A DNA stretch of 64,000 nt from Acidimicrobiaceae bacterium (GCA_003132305.1 PKXJ01000007.1:1-64000); one strand, 5' to 3'. Shown: positions 25,308-34,577, numbered from the stretch's first letter. A program made the numbers and translations. Notes: generated by a model not told the origin, from the sequence alone.

Positions 25308-26057
25308 ATGTCCGGGCACTCCAAGTGGGCAACGACCAAACACCGCAAGGGCGCCAAGGACTCCGCGCGCGCCAAGGTTTTCGCCAAACTCATTCGTCAA
25401 GTCGAGGTCGCGGCCCGTGAAGGGGGCGGCGACGCCAACACCAACGCTGCGCTGCGCACGATGTTTCAAAAGGCCAGAGAAGCCTCAGTGCCCATCGACA
25501 CGATCGAACGGGCCATCAAACGCGGCACGGGCGAGCTCGAGGGTGTTCGTTACGAGGCCATCAGTTACGAGGGCTACGGGCCGAGTGGGGTCGCGGTCAT
25601 CGTCGAGACCTTGAGCGACAATCGCAACCGCACCAGCGCCGAGATCAAGCACCTCTTTGGCAGGAACGGGGGAGCAATCGCCGAACCCGGCGCGGTGTCG
25701 TGGCAGTTCGATCGAAAGGGCGTCCTGGAAGTAGAGGGACCCGTCGACGAAGATCAACTCCTGGAGTGGATCATGGAGGCCGGCGCGGAGAACTACGAAG
25801 CTAACGGCAAGAACTACACGGTTACTACCGAGCCCCACGACGTGGCCTTCGTGCGCGACGCGTTGGAAAAGCACGGCCTCAAGGTCCAAAGTGCCGACCT
25901 CACGCTCGTGGCGCAGAACACCATTCCCGTCACGGAAGAGTCGGAAGCGAAGAAGATTCTGCGCCTGATGGAAGCCATTGACGACCACGACGACGTGCAG
26001 AACGTCTACGCCAACTTCGACATCCCCGACGAACTCCTGGCGAGTTACGACGGTTGA
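25308..26057 (+). CDS. yebC: YebC/PmpR family protein
   Basis: 249 residues beginning with the near-invariant SGHSKWATTKHRKGAKD. GTGELEGVRYEAISYEGYGPSG and ETLSDNRNRTSAEIKHLF are family blocks. The family has been described as transcription regulators and, more recently, as a factor easing ribosome stalling at proline runs. The latter fits a genome that encodes a 17-proline stretch (4083-4133), though that link is inference. ATG 25308 has a clear AGGAGGA site. It precedes ruvCAB as in many bacteria. Confidence 0.93.
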   Translation: MSGHSKWATTKHRKGAKDSARAKVFAKLIRQVEVAAREGGGDANTNAALRTMFQKAREASVPIDTIERAIKRGTGELEGVRYEAISYEGYGPSGVAVIVETLSDNRNRTSAEIKHLFGRNGGAIAEPGAVSWQFDRKGVLEVEGPVDEDQLLEWIMEAGAENYEANGKNYTVTTEPHDVAFVRDALEKHGLKVQSADLTLVAQNTIPVTEESEAKKILRLMEAIDDHDDVQNVYANFDIPDELLASYDG

Positions 26058-26083
26058 TTCCTAGTTTTGGACCCCTGACGGGG

Positions 26084-26089
26084 TAACAT
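26084..26089 (+). promoter_or_regulatory. -10 element TAACAT of ruvC
   Basis: TAACAT is seven bases before ATG 26097 and follows a five-base-stem hairpin (26071-26084). It overlaps the LexA-like box by one base. Confidence 0.5.
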
Positions 26090-26104
26090 CGAACGTATGT
26101 TCGT
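26089..26104 (+). promoter_or_regulatory. LexA (SOS) box over the ruvC start
   Basis: TCGAAC-GTAT-GTTCGT is a near-perfect palindrome matching the actinobacterial/Gram-positive SOS box (TCGAAC-N4-GTTCGA) at all but the last base. It spans the ATG of ruvC and abuts the -10 hexamer, so LexA bound there would block initiation of ruvCAB. Confidence 0.6.
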
Positions 26105-26609
26105 ACTCGGGATCGATCCTGGACTGACCCGTTGCGGGTTCGGTCTCGTGGAAGGGTCTTTCGAGGGCGTTGAATCGTTTCGAGCGGTACGAGCCGGCAC
26201 CATTGAAACCGATCCGAAGATGCCCGTCGAGCGGCGACTGCGCCAGCTCCACGTCGAACTCGACGAGCTCTTAAAGGAGACGACGCCCGACGCCGTGGTG
26301 GTCGAGCGCGTCTTCTACCAACGAAACGCCAAGACCGCGATACCCGTGGCTCAGGCCAGTGGGGTGGCGATCGCGCTCGCTGGAAGTGACGACGTCGCCG
26401 TTCGTCAGTTCACCGCCCAAGAGGTGAAGTTGGCCGTAACCGGCTACGGGGCGGCGAGTAAGTCCCAAGTGCAGGGCATGGTCGCGAGGCTCTGTGGTCT
26501 GAGTGAGATCCCTCGCCCGGCCGACGCCGCGGACGCGTTGGCCCTCGGCATTGCGTACTTCATGATCGTTCGCACCGAACGCCGTTATCCCCTGGGCAGT
26601 CGCGCGTGA
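26097..26609 (+). CDS. ruvC: Holliday junction resolvase RuvC
   Basis: RNase H-fold endonuclease that cuts Holliday junctions. 170 residues. Acidic residues appear in order: Asp7 in LGIDPGLTRCGFG, Glu in VVVERVFYQRNAKTA and the paired Asp in PADAADALALGIAYF. It is first in ruvC-ruvA-ruvB, overlapping ruvA by four bases. A LexA-type box lies across its start, consistent with DNA-damage induction. Confidence 0.94.
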   Translation: MFVLGIDPGLTRCGFGLVEGSFEGVESFRAVRAGTIETDPKMPVERRLRQLHVELDELLKETTPDAVVVERVFYQRNAKTAIPVAQASGVAIALAGSDDVAVRQFTAQEVKLAVTGYGAASKSQVQGMVARLCGLSEIPRPADAADALALGIAYFMIVRTERRYPLGSRA

Positions 26610-27178
26610 TTGGTTGGCTCAGCGGTCGCGTCACGCATCAACTGAAAAACGGCGCACTCCTCGTCGACGTGCAGGGCGTCGGCTACGAGGTCCACGTCGC
26701 CTCGAGTGAGTTGCCGCCCTTTGATGAACTCATTGAACTCTTTATCTTCACCGTGGTGCGAGAGGACGCCCTACAACTCTTTGGCTTTCACACGATCGAA
26801 GATCGAGAGTTCTTCGAACTCCTCCTGGTGACGCCCGGCGTGGGGCCTTCGACGGCGCTCGGAGCCCTTAGAACCATGAGCGTCGCCGAGTTGGCCTTCG
26901 CGATCGAAAGCGACGACGCCAAAAAGGTCGCGACGATCTCGGGCATTGGACCAAAGACGGCGAGTCGCATCGTGCTCGAACTTAAGGGAAAGGTCTTGAC
27001 CGATAACTCCTTCGAGCCGTCGGCGCCCACCGAGCACGTCGACGCCGCGATCGTCGACGCGCTGCGCGCGCTGGGCTACACCAGCCACGAAGTTCGTGAA
27101 GCGCTGCGTGACGTGGTGCTGCCTTCGAACGAATCAGAAGCTCTTCGAACGGCGTTGCAACTCTTGAGGCACGCGTGA
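26606..27178 (+). CDS. ruvA: Holliday junction branch migration protein RuvA
   Basis: 190 residues: N-terminal OB fold (IGWLSGRVTHQL), two helix-hairpin-helix motifs (LLVTPGVGPSTALGAL and VATISGIGPKTASRIVLELKGK) and the flexible C-terminal domain that contacts RuvB (ALRALGYTSHEVREAL). It forms tetramers on four-way junctions. GTG 26606 overlaps ruvC by four bases and its end overlaps ruvB by four. Confidence 0.94.
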   Translation: MIGWLSGRVTHQLKNGALLVDVQGVGYEVHVASSELPPFDELIELFIFTVVREDALQLFGFHTIEDREFFELLLVTPGVGPSTALGALRTMSVAELAFAIESDDAKKVATISGIGPKTASRIVLELKGKVLTDNSFEPSAPTEHVDAAIVDALRALGYTSHEVREALRDVVLPSNESEALRTALQLLRHA

Positions 27179-28215
27179 GTAAGCGAGAGATCAACCTCGA
27201 GCAACTGGTCGATCACGTGGTGACGTCCGAGGCCAGCGAACTCGAGCGCCGCGCGGAGGTCTCCCTGCGTCCTTCGACGTTGGAGGAGTTCGTTGGTCAA
27301 CGCGATCTGGTCGGTCACCTCCAGGTCGTCCTCGGTTCGGCCCGGGCTCGACATCAATGCGCCGATCATCTGCTCTTTGCCGGTCCACCGGGACTCGGCA
27401 AGACGTCCCTCGCGAGCATCGTCGCCAGTGAAATGGGAACGGGTTTTCGCGTGACGTCGGGACCGGTGCTGTCACGCCCCGGGGACCTTGCGGCGCTTCT
27501 CACCGACCTCCAAGACGGCGACGTGCTCTTCATCGACGAACTCCACCGACTGTCGCGCGCCGTCGAAGAGGTGCTCTATCCCGCGATGGAGGATCTGCGC
27601 CTCGACGTCATGATCGGCCGGGGACCGTCGGCGAGGTCGATTCGACTCGATCTGCCGAACTTTACGTTGATCGGAGCGACCACGAGAACGGGACTCGTCG
27701 CGGCGCCCTTGCGCGACCGATTCGGCTTCATCGGCCAACTCGATCTCTACGAGGTCGATGAACTCACCTTGATCGCGCAGCGATCGGCCGGGTTGTTGAA
27801 CGTCGCACTCGATCCCCAGGCCGCCGCCATCATCGCCTCGCGCAGTCGCGGGACGCCGCGCATCGCGAATCGACTTCTTCGTAGAGTGCGAGACTTCGCC
27901 TCGGTGAAGGGACACGAGAAGGTCGACGCCAACGTCGCCACGGACGCGCTCCTACTCTTTGGTGTCGATGAGTTCGGGCTCGACAAGATCGACCGCAGGA
28001 TTTTGACGCTGCTCTGCGAGCAGTTCGCTGCGCAGCCCGTCGGGCTCACCACGCTGGCCCACGCCTGTGGTGAAGAGCCCTTCACCATCGAAGACGCGTA
28101 TGAGCCGTATCTCCTTCGCGCGGGGCTGATGGTGCGAACGCCGCGCGGACGAGTGGCGACGGAGCGAGCGTACGAACACCTAGGGATTCAGCCACGTCAC
28201 GGCGGCCTGTTCTAA
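27175..28215 (+). CDS. ruvB: Holliday junction helicase motor RuvB
   Basis: AAA+ ATPase of 346 residues that pumps DNA through the RuvA-junction complex. Walker A GPPGLGKTSLAS, Walker B VLFIDELHRL, sensor 1 LIGATTRTG, arginine finger region APLRDRFGF and sensor 2 GTPRIANRLLRRVRD are all present, followed by the winged-helix DNA-binding domain. GTG 27175 overlaps ruvA by four bases. It ends the SOS-type operon. Confidence 0.96.
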   Translation: MSKREINLEQLVDHVVTSEASELERRAEVSLRPSTLEEFVGQRDLVGHLQVVLGSARARHQCADHLLFAGPPGLGKTSLASIVASEMGTGFRVTSGPVLSRPGDLAALLTDLQDGDVLFIDELHRLSRAVEEVLYPAMEDLRLDVMIGRGPSARSIRLDLPNFTLIGATTRTGLVAAPLRDRFGFIGQLDLYEVDELTLIAQRSAGLLNVALDPQAAAIIASRSRGTPRIANRLLRRVRDFASVKGHEKVDANVATDALLLFGVDEFGLDKIDRRILTLLCEQFAAQPVGLTTLAHACGEEPFTIEDAYEPYLLRAGLMVRTPRGRVATERAYEHLGIQPRHGGLF

Positions 28216-28269
28216 AGGCTTATCGCCTAGCGAGTAGAGTTTCCCTGTCCGTTAACGAAGGAAATCCTT

Positions 28270-28596
28270 ATGTTGGTTGCTTCAGGCTCTAGTTCATCGT
28301 CGATTCTCATTATTTACGTCATCGTCTTTGGCGCGCTGTACTTTTTCTATCTCCGTCCTCGCTCGAGGAAGCAAAAGGCCCAGCGTCAAGAGGGTCGCAA
28401 AGTCGAAGTCGGCCAGCGCGCCCAGACCATCGGCGGCTTCGTGGGAACCGTCGTCAAGAGCGAGAGCGACCTCGTCACGCTGCGTACCGACGCCGGGGTG
28501 GAGTTGGACTTCGTACCCTCGGCCATCGCGCGCCGCTACAACCCGGTCGTGCCCGAGTCCACCGACGATCACCCGACGGAAGGTGACGCGAAGTAA
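28270..28596 (+). CDS. yajC: preprotein translocase subunit YajC
   Basis: 108 residues: one N-terminal membrane segment (about 14-32) ending in FYLRPRSRKQKAQ, then a small beta domain (VGQRAQTIGGFVGTVVKSESDLVTLRTD). It associates with SecDF at the plasma membrane. ATG 28270 follows AAGGA. It touches secD by one base (TAATG). Confidence 0.9.
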   Translation: MLVASGSSSSSILIIYVIVFGALYFFYLRPRSRKQKAQRQEGRKVEVGQRAQTIGGFVGTVVKSESDLVTLRTDAGVELDFVPSAIARRYNPVVPESTDDHPTEGDAK

Positions 28597-30092
28597 TGCC
28601 CCCACAGGTTGGTTCACGACGATCGTTGATCGTCAGCCTCGTTCTCACCGTCGCCATCGCCTTTGGATCACTCGCGGCGACGCTGTCGCTGGGGTGGGGG
28701 CCGAAGTTGGGTCTCGACCTCGCGGGTGGACTCTCGGTGGTCTACAAACCAACCACTCAAGCGTCTCTGGCCGACATGCAAGAGGTCGTGACGATTCTGA
28801 CGAACCGCGTCGACGGACTCGGCGTCTCGGGCGCCACGGTCAACCTTCAAGGCACCGAAGTGGTCGTGAGCGTGCCGGGCGTGAAGGACGCGCGACAAGT
28901 TTTGGCCGCCGTGGGCCAGACCGCGCAACTACTGTTTCGCCCCGTGCTCTGTGAAGCGGGCGTTGGTACCAAGCTCGTCAAAACTCCGCTGCCCGCGTGC
29001 GCACCTCAGTACCAAGACACTGAGGCGAACTTGAACGTGAACACGACGACCGGCAACCCCGTCAACATCGCGCCCGATCCCGCGTTTACGGACATCGCCT
29101 CGACGAAACCGGCGAAGGATCTCGCGCAGGACACGGTGCTCTTGCCCCTTCTCGGCCAGCCCGGTGTTCGCTACGTCTTAGGAAAGTCGGAGCTGACGGG
29201 TCACTCGATCAAAAAAGCGATCGCGCAACAGGACCAGGCCGGCGCCTGGGTCGTGAACTACACGCTCACCTCAACCGGCAGTCCCCTCTGGGACAAGGTC
29301 GCCGCCGAAAACTTCCACCAACTCCTCGCCATCGAACTCGACGGTGTGGTCCAGTCGGCGCCCCTCATTCAGCCCAACCAGGCGAGCTTCACCAGTTTCG
29401 ACGGTCAGGGTCAGATATCGGGCTCGTTCACCGAAGCGTCGGCGAAGACGCTGGCGCTCGCGATGAACTTCGGCGCACTGCCCGTGCGCCTCCAGGCGCT
29501 GACCACGGTGACCGTTTCGCCGACGCTGGGCCACTCGGCCCTCGTCGCGGGACTCGGTGCGGGTCTCGCGGGTCTCGCGTTGGTCTTGCTCTACACCATT
29601 CTCTACTACCGCGCGCTCGGCCTGGTCATCGTGTTCGGACTCGCCGTGACGGCCTCGCTGTTGTGGGCCATCATTTCGGCGCTCGGCCATACGGCCTTCG
29701 CGCCCAGTTTCGACTTGGCTGGTGTTACCGGATTAATTGTGTCCATTGGTATCACGGTGGACAGTTACATCGTGTACTTCGAACGATTGAAAGACGAGGC
29801 CCGAGCAGGGCGCTCGGTACGCTCCTCGGTCGATCGGGGTTTTCGCTCGGCCTGGCGCACGGTGTTGGCCGCCGACACAGTGAGTCTGCTCGCCGCGGTG
29901 TTGCTCTACATCATCGCGGTCGGTGACGTGAAGGGCTTCGCCTTCTTCTTGGGACTCTCCACGTTGATGGACGTCTTCATCACCTGGTACTTCACTCGTC
30001 CGCTCGTGGTTTTGCTCGGGCGACGTGGGTCCTCGAGCACGTCCAAGCTTTCGATGGCCGCTGGTCTGCACGCGGGAGCTCCGAGTGAGTAA
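28596..30092 (+). CDS. secD: protein translocase subunit SecD
   Basis: RND-type protein that uses the proton gradient to complete export through SecYEG. 498 residues: a first membrane helix, the LGLDLAGGLSVVYKP motif, a large P1 extracellular domain (about 60-300) including FTSFDGQGQISGSFTEASAKTLA, and a C-terminal five-helix bundle with VTGLIVSIGITVDSYIVYFERLKDE. It overlaps secF by eight bases. Confidence 0.94.
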   Translation: MPPQVGSRRSLIVSLVLTVAIAFGSLAATLSLGWGPKLGLDLAGGLSVVYKPTTQASLADMQEVVTILTNRVDGLGVSGATVNLQGTEVVVSVPGVKDARQVLAAVGQTAQLLFRPVLCEAGVGTKLVKTPLPACAPQYQDTEANLNVNTTTGNPVNIAPDPAFTDIASTKPAKDLAQDTVLLPLLGQPGVRYVLGKSELTGHSIKKAIAQQDQAGAWVVNYTLTSTGSPLWDKVAAENFHQLLAIELDGVVQSAPLIQPNQASFTSFDGQGQISGSFTEASAKTLALAMNFGALPVRLQALTTVTVSPTLGHSALVAGLGAGLAGLALVLLYTILYYRALGLVIVFGLAVTASLLWAIISALGHTAFAPSFDLAGVTGLIVSIGITVDSYIVYFERLKDEARAGRSVRSSVDRGFRSAWRTVLAADTVSLLAAVLLYIIAVGDVKGFAFFLGLSTLMDVFITWYFTRPLVVLLGRRGSSSTSKLSMAAGLHAGAPSE

Positions 30093-31227
30093 CGACACCG
30101 TCTCATTCGCTCCGGTCGACCCCAAGAACTACGGTCGAGCCGGCCGCCTCTACCACGGACTCACGACGGTCGACTTCGTTGGTCGACGCAAGATCTGGTT
30201 CAGCGTCTCTCTCGTCATCATCGTGCTCGGACTCGGTTCACTCGCCATTCGCGGCTTCAATCTCGGCATCGACTTCAAGGGCGGCAGCTCGTGGGAAGTA
30301 CTGGCGCCGAACACGTCCATTCTCAATATGACCCACGCCGTCGAAAAAGCCGGGCTCACCAATCCGAGTGTTGAGAAGTTGGGCTCCGATACGTACCAAG
30401 TCACCGCCGATATCAACGCGCTCTCTCAGAGCCAACAAGCGGTCGTGACTACTCAGGTCGTCGACGCCATGGCGAAAACCGCCCACGCGAATCCCATCCA
30501 GGTCTCCACCAGCAACGTGGGTCCCACCTGGGGCGGTCAGATCACGAACAAGGCGTTCGAGGCGCTCATCGTGTTCTTCATTGCCGTCGTCGCGTACATC
30601 AGTATTCGCTTCGAACCCAAGATGGCCATTGCGGCCTTTATCGCGATGGTGCACGACCTGCTCGTCACGGTGGGTGTGTACTCGATCTTCGGCTTCCAGA
30701 TAACCCCGGACACCGTCATCGCTATTTTGACGATTCTCGGTTATTCCCTTTACGACACGGTCGTGGTTTTCGACCGCGTTAGAGATAACACCCAAGGTGT
30801 CCTCAAGGGCGGCGACCTCACCTACAGCGAGATGGTCAATCTCTCGATGAACCAGACCCTCGCGCGTTCGATTAACACGTCACTGGTCGCCATCTTGCCG
30901 GTGCTCTCGGTGCTGCTTATTGGCGCGGATCTGCTCGGCGCGACGACGTTGCGGGACTACGGCCTGGCCCTCTTCGTGGGTCTCATGAGCGGGGCGTACT
31001 CGTCGATATTTATTGCGAGCCCGCTGCTCGCGTGGATGAAGGAGCGCGAACCTCGCTACCGTGATCTCGCCGTGCGCGTTAACGTGAGGACGGATCGCCG
31101 TACGTTGACCGCGTCGAGCGCGGCGCTGCAAGGGGCGCAGACGAGTGCGTCGAACGCCCGTCCCCAGCGCTCGGGCGGCGCCAGTGGGACCATCCAAGCT
31201 CGCGCACGCAAGCCCAAGCGGCGCTAA
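30085..31227 (+). CDS. secF: protein translocase subunit SecF
   Basis: 380 residues, partner of SecD. The first helix is followed by NLGIDFKGGSSWEV, a short periplasm-type domain, then helices with ILTILGYSLYDTVVVFDRVRDN and NTSLVAILPVLSVLLIGADLLGATTLRDYGLALFVGLMSG. The C-terminal tail is basic. GTG 30085, inside the end of secD, is the best start and gives translational coupling. In mycobacteria apt and rel follow; here an accessory block intervenes. Confidence 0.93.
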   Translation: MSNDTVSFAPVDPKNYGRAGRLYHGLTTVDFVGRRKIWFSVSLVIIVLGLGSLAIRGFNLGIDFKGGSSWEVLAPNTSILNMTHAVEKAGLTNPSVEKLGSDTYQVTADINALSQSQQAVVTTQVVDAMAKTAHANPIQVSTSNVGPTWGGQITNKAFEALIVFFIAVVAYISIRFEPKMAIAAFIAMVHDLLVTVGVYSIFGFQITPDTVIAILTILGYSLYDTVVVFDRVRDNTQGVLKGGDLTYSEMVNLSMNQTLARSINTSLVAILPVLSVLLIGADLLGATTLRDYGLALFVGLMSGAYSSIFIASPLLAWMKEREPRYRDLAVRVNVRTDRRTLTASSAALQGAQTSASNARPQRSGGASGTIQARARKPKRR

Positions 31228-31397
31228 GTCCGGACAGAACGGTGCCCCGCGCTTAGAGTTCCCCTTCTGCTTCGAAGTGGCTGCATAAGTTTTCCTCAAA
31301 TAGTTTCGGGCGCGCAACGATGTGCGGGTTCCCGTCGGGGCGAGGTGGCGGCTGCGGACTGCGGGAATCGAGGGCTTAGCGAGCGGCATCGAGCGTG

Positions 31398-31403
31398 GTA
31401 TGG
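31398..31403 (+). promoter_or_regulatory. possible -10 element TATGGT
   Basis: TATGGT lies 66 bases before the GTG start of the secreted protein gene in a GC-rich leader of about 240 bases after secF. Unlike most genes here this one has a strong AAGGAG site, so a leadered transcript is expected. Confidence 0.25.
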
Positions 31404-31469
31404 TTCGCGGCAGCGGCGAGGGCCCGTCCCTGGGGTTATCTTTCCGACGAGACCACAAGGAGAATTCCC

Positions 31470-33245
31470 GTGCGACGCCTATTATTTTCACTCGCGTTAA
31501 TTGCCGCGGTGCCGGCTGCGATAACCGCAGCCTCACCCAGTGCCCTCGCCAGCTCGTCAAACCCGTCGGCGAACGTGACCTACACGTCATCGACGGTGGC
31601 CCTGCAGAAGGTGGGAACGGTGAACCTGAGCGCTGCCGCCCCCGTGAGTGCCGCTGCCGCGTTGGCCGGTGCGCCGACCGCCGTGCGATTCGGCGCACCG
31701 CCCGTCGACTTCGCCAAAGGCGGATTCGCTGGGGCCAGTACGATCAGCACTGCCGGTGCTGTTGCCTCCGGTAACGCGATCTCGGTGCAGCGCGACAAGC
31801 AAGCGACGGGATTCGAAGGGATCAGCGGACCCCAGCAGGCTGCCGTCAACAACGGGGGCGACCTCGAGCCGCCCGACCAGGGCACCTGCGCGGGCCCGAG
31901 TGACTCCCATGGCACCGTCACCGTGGAGATAGTCAACAATGCTCTCTCGGGGTACACGCCATCGGGAAAACAGGTGCTGCCCGTGACTCCCACCTTCGCG
32001 CTGTTCGACCAGTCCAGCACGACGTTCCTCTCCGACCCGCGCTGCTACTTCGACGCGCAGACCCAACGGTGGTTCTTCACTGAGTTGGCCATCAACACGG
32101 GCACCAGTAGTACTGAGTACCTCGCGGTGAGTGTTAACGACAACCCGTTTGGCAACTACACGGTGTTCAGCATCGACACGACCGACGCGGCTAACCCCAT
32201 TGGAGACTGCCCCTGCTTTGGCGACTATGACCAGATCGGCGCCGACGCGAACGGTTTCTATATCGCGACGAACGAATTCTCGATCCAAAACGTCACGGGG
32301 GCCGTCTACAACGGTTCCGTGGTGTACGCGATCTCCAAGTGGCGCCTGGCCACCGCCGCCGATAGGGGCCCTCTGCCGTCAGTCGCGAGGTATCAGATCA
32401 CCGCCGACTCCTTCGGCACCAGCGTTGGCGGCGCGAACAACGGGCCGTATCACGTCTCGCCCGCGTCGACGCCGCCGGACGGCAGTTACGCGAACAACAC
32501 CGAGTACTTCGTCGAGTCCAACTCGGATCTGTTCAGCGACAATCACCTGATCGTCTACGCGTTGACGGGAACCGACGCGCTCAACCACGGCGGCGTTCCC
32601 TCGTTGCAGGCCACCGAGATCGTGAGCGAGGGTTACGCATTCCCGCCGAACGCCACTCAGAAGAACGGCCCGCTGCCGCTGGGCGCGACCGTCGGCGCGA
32701 CGTCGCCGTCGGGCATTGCGGCTGACTTCAACGCGGTCCAGCAAGTGACCTACACCAACGGTCAGCTGTACGGCGCCATGGACACGGGGGTCGGCAGCCC
32801 GACGCCGACCGACGGCATCGCCTGGTTCAACCTCAACCCGTCGACGCACTCGCACGGCCTGTCGGTGCAAGTCTCGGGTCAGGGTTACGTGAACAGCAGT
32901 CAGAACCTCCTGTATCCCGACGTCGTCGTCAACGGATCGGGCCAGGGCTACGTCGTCTTCTCCGTCTCGGGACCGGCCGAGTACCCGAGCCCGGGCTATA
33001 TTGCGTTCGACCCGCGGTCCGGGCCGACCGGCAACATCCGCCTGGCCACAGTGGGCTCCGCGCCCGAGGACGGGTTCACGTGTTACCCGGAGTTTATTGG
33101 CAGTAGTACCTGTCGCTGGGGTGACTACTCCGGCGGCGCCGAGTGGAACGGACAGTTCTTCTTGATGGCGGAGTACATCCCGCCGAGCGCCCGCGACTAT
33201 TACACCAACTGGGGCACCTTCGTGTGGACCCCTTCTGGTCACTAA
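31470..33245 (+). CDS. secreted protein of unknown function, propeller-like
   Basis: 591 residues. GTG 31470 follows AAGGAG with seven-base spacing and opens a signal peptide (RRLLFSLALIAAVPAAITAA, cleavage near ALASSS). The mature part is rich in Gly, Thr, Asn and Tyr and has repeated short strands with Asp/Asn turns. Blocks such as FDQSSTTFLSDPRCYFDAQT, DCPCFGDYDQIGADANGFYI and SSTCRWGDYSGG suggest a beta-propeller of the exported hydrolase/lectin sort, with Cys pairs likely bridged. I recognise no catalytic motif. A strong hairpin follows, so it is a single-gene unit. It opens the accessory block between secF and rel. Confidence 0.7.
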   Translation: MRRLLFSLALIAAVPAAITAASPSALASSSNPSANVTYTSSTVALQKVGTVNLSAAAPVSAAAALAGAPTAVRFGAPPVDFAKGGFAGASTISTAGAVASGNAISVQRDKQATGFEGISGPQQAAVNNGGDLEPPDQGTCAGPSDSHGTVTVEIVNNALSGYTPSGKQVLPVTPTFALFDQSSTTFLSDPRCYFDAQTQRWFFTELAINTGTSSTEYLAVSVNDNPFGNYTVFSIDTTDAANPIGDCPCFGDYDQIGADANGFYIATNEFSIQNVTGAVYNGSVVYAISKWRLATAADRGPLPSVARYQITADSFGTSVGGANNGPYHVSPASTPPDGSYANNTEYFVESNSDLFSDNHLIVYALTGTDALNHGGVPSLQATEIVSEGYAFPPNATQKNGPLPLGATVGATSPSGIAADFNAVQQVTYTNGQLYGAMDTGVGSPTPTDGIAWFNLNPSTHSHGLSVQVSGQGYVNSSQNLLYPDVVVNGSGQGYVVFSVSGPAEYPSPGYIAFDPRSGPTGNIRLATVGSAPEDGFTCYPEFIGSSTCRWGDYSGGAEWNGQFFLMAEYIPPSARDYYTNWGTFVWTPSGH

Positions 33246-33257
33246 CAAGGAGGACTT

Positions 33258-33295
33258 CAGTGCCGGGCGCGGGTGTGAACCTGCACCCGGCACTG
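33258..33295 (+). terminator. strong hairpin after the secreted protein gene
   Basis: CAGTGCCGGG pairs with CCCGGCACTG and inside it GCGGG pairs with CCTGC around a six-base loop, with one C/A mismatch: about 15 pairs in all. It starts 13 bases after the stop. There is no T tract, as is common for actinobacterial terminators. Confidence 0.65.
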
Positions 33296-33419
33296 AGGAC
33301 TTGCGAGAAGGATCAATCAGTTTACAGATTCTGGGGACTGCCCTCGTCAGTATCTCGGTCTTGTTGACCGTGGTGCACGCTGGTTGACGTGACGGCGCTG
33401 TGGCGGAGGAGTACGTTGC

Positions 33420-33506
33420 TCACTTCGTCGCGCGGTTAAAGTCGTTCCACTTCTTCGGATCGAAGGCATTGGGGACACTGAAACTGCCGTAGAACGTGGG
33501 GAACCC
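33420..33506 (-). pseudogene. C-terminal remnant of an unidentified protein
   Basis: On the minus strand 28 codons, bounded by an in-frame TAA (33507-33509) and a TGA (33420-33422), read GFPTFYGSFSVPNAFDPKKW and on to a Lys. The codon choice and aromatic/proline pattern look like a true protein tail, but there is no start codon. It probably is all that is left of a lost gene. Confidence 0.3.
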
Positions 33507-33514
33507 TTAAAGCA

Positions 33515-33530
33515 CGGCGCTAAGGCGCCG
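33515..33530 (-). terminator. hairpin downstream of the glycosyltransferase gene
   Basis: CGGCGC and GCGCCG form a six-base GC stem with a four-base loop. On the minus strand it lies about 63 bases after the stop of the 33594-34577 gene and is followed by TGCTTT. Confidence 0.4.
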
Positions 33531-33593
33531 GGATAGTCAAGTGACCCATGGTAAGGACTACATGGGGAGTCGCCGTTGACGACTTGTCCATAT

Positions 33594-34577
33594 TTATCCC
33601 GAGTGAGCCTTTTCAGATGTTTTGGAAAGTAAGACTTTCCGGGCGCGGTTGAATCCAAAGGAGAGCTGTATCACGTGCAGTGCTCGAGCCGAACGTGTCT
33701 CCGTTTTCCAAGCTCTTACTCGACCTGATAGGTATGAAATTGCCATCACCGTCGCGGCTGATAGTGGCCGGACGAATGATGTTCCAAGGTATCGAGCAAC
33801 GTGCCTCTGCTGTTCGGAGAGTGGGAAAAACGAGTTTAAATCTCCCTCAAGTGACGGATACTCGTTCATCAGTCGCGCCATTGCTTCACCACTTCGTTGG
33901 CACTCAGCGGAGAATTTTCGCAGGGTCCGACTATGCGAATGCTCTGCTAACAGAGATCGATGAAAGACTGCCTCTAAGCCCGCATCTCGACATTGAAGAC
34001 CAAATTTTAAGTCCTCATGATACCCAAGTCGACCTTCTGCGTCAGACGCAACGGCCAGAGCATTGTCACGCCTAATGGAGATGTTGCCGGCCCATAAATG
34101 AGTGAAGATTGAACTCGAGTCGCTTTCGTATAACCGACAAGTGGCTTCGTAGTACTCCCCATACAGAAGTGTCGTCGCTTGGCCTGACCTTCGCGGCGTG
34201 GGGACAATCGTGGGCATGTAACCCACAACAAGTCGGTGATCACTTCCAACATGTGAACGAGCGTGGCCACCTATGAGTCCGGCATGTGCTTTCACATCGT
34301 CATCCAAAAGTACGACGGTGTCGAATCGTGCCTCCTTAATTCCGCTTCGCCGTGCCTTGGCCTCACCGCCGTTCTCCTGAAATAGAACGCGAAGCCGCGG
34401 TTCCCTCAGAGCCCACTCACTGAGAAACTCAAATGATCCGTCGGTGCAGCCGTCGATCACGACTATGACCTCTCCGCAGCTCGCGTCCTCTAATACTGGA
34501 TCAATGACTTTGGCAAGCGACGCCCTTCTATTGAACGTTGGGATCACCACGCTGACGCGACTTTCTGACGCACTCAT
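33594..34577 (-). CDS. glycosyltransferase family 2
   Basis: 327 residues. A GT-A fold begins with VSVVIPTFNRRASLAKVI; VIVVIDGCTDGS and the metal-binding VVLLDDDVKAH (DxD) follow, and WAGNISIRRDNAL with HEDLKFGLQCRDAG matches the acceptor region. The C-terminal 100 residues are basic with weak hydrophobicity, which suggests membrane association. Sugar and acceptor are unknown. ATG 34577 is chosen over 34610 because GGAGGG precedes it. Base composition is lower in GC than the core genes (one hand-counted line about 53%), suggesting acquisition. Confidence 0.8.
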   Translation of the reverse strand: MSASESRVSVVIPTFNRRASLAKVIDPVLEDASCGEVIVVIDGCTDGSFEFLSEWALREPRLRVLFQENGGEAKARRSGIKEARFDTVVLLDDDVKAHAGLIGGHARSHVGSDHRLVVGYMPTIVPTPRRSGQATTLLYGEYYEATCRLYESDSSSIFTHLWAGNISIRRDNALAVASDAEGRLGYHEDLKFGLQCRDAGLEAVFHRSLLAEHSHSRTLRKFSAECQRSGEAMARLMNEYPSLEGDLNSFFPLSEQQRHVARYLGTSFVRPLSAATVMAISYLSGRVRAWKTETRSARALHVIQLSFGFNRARKVLLSKTSEKAHSG

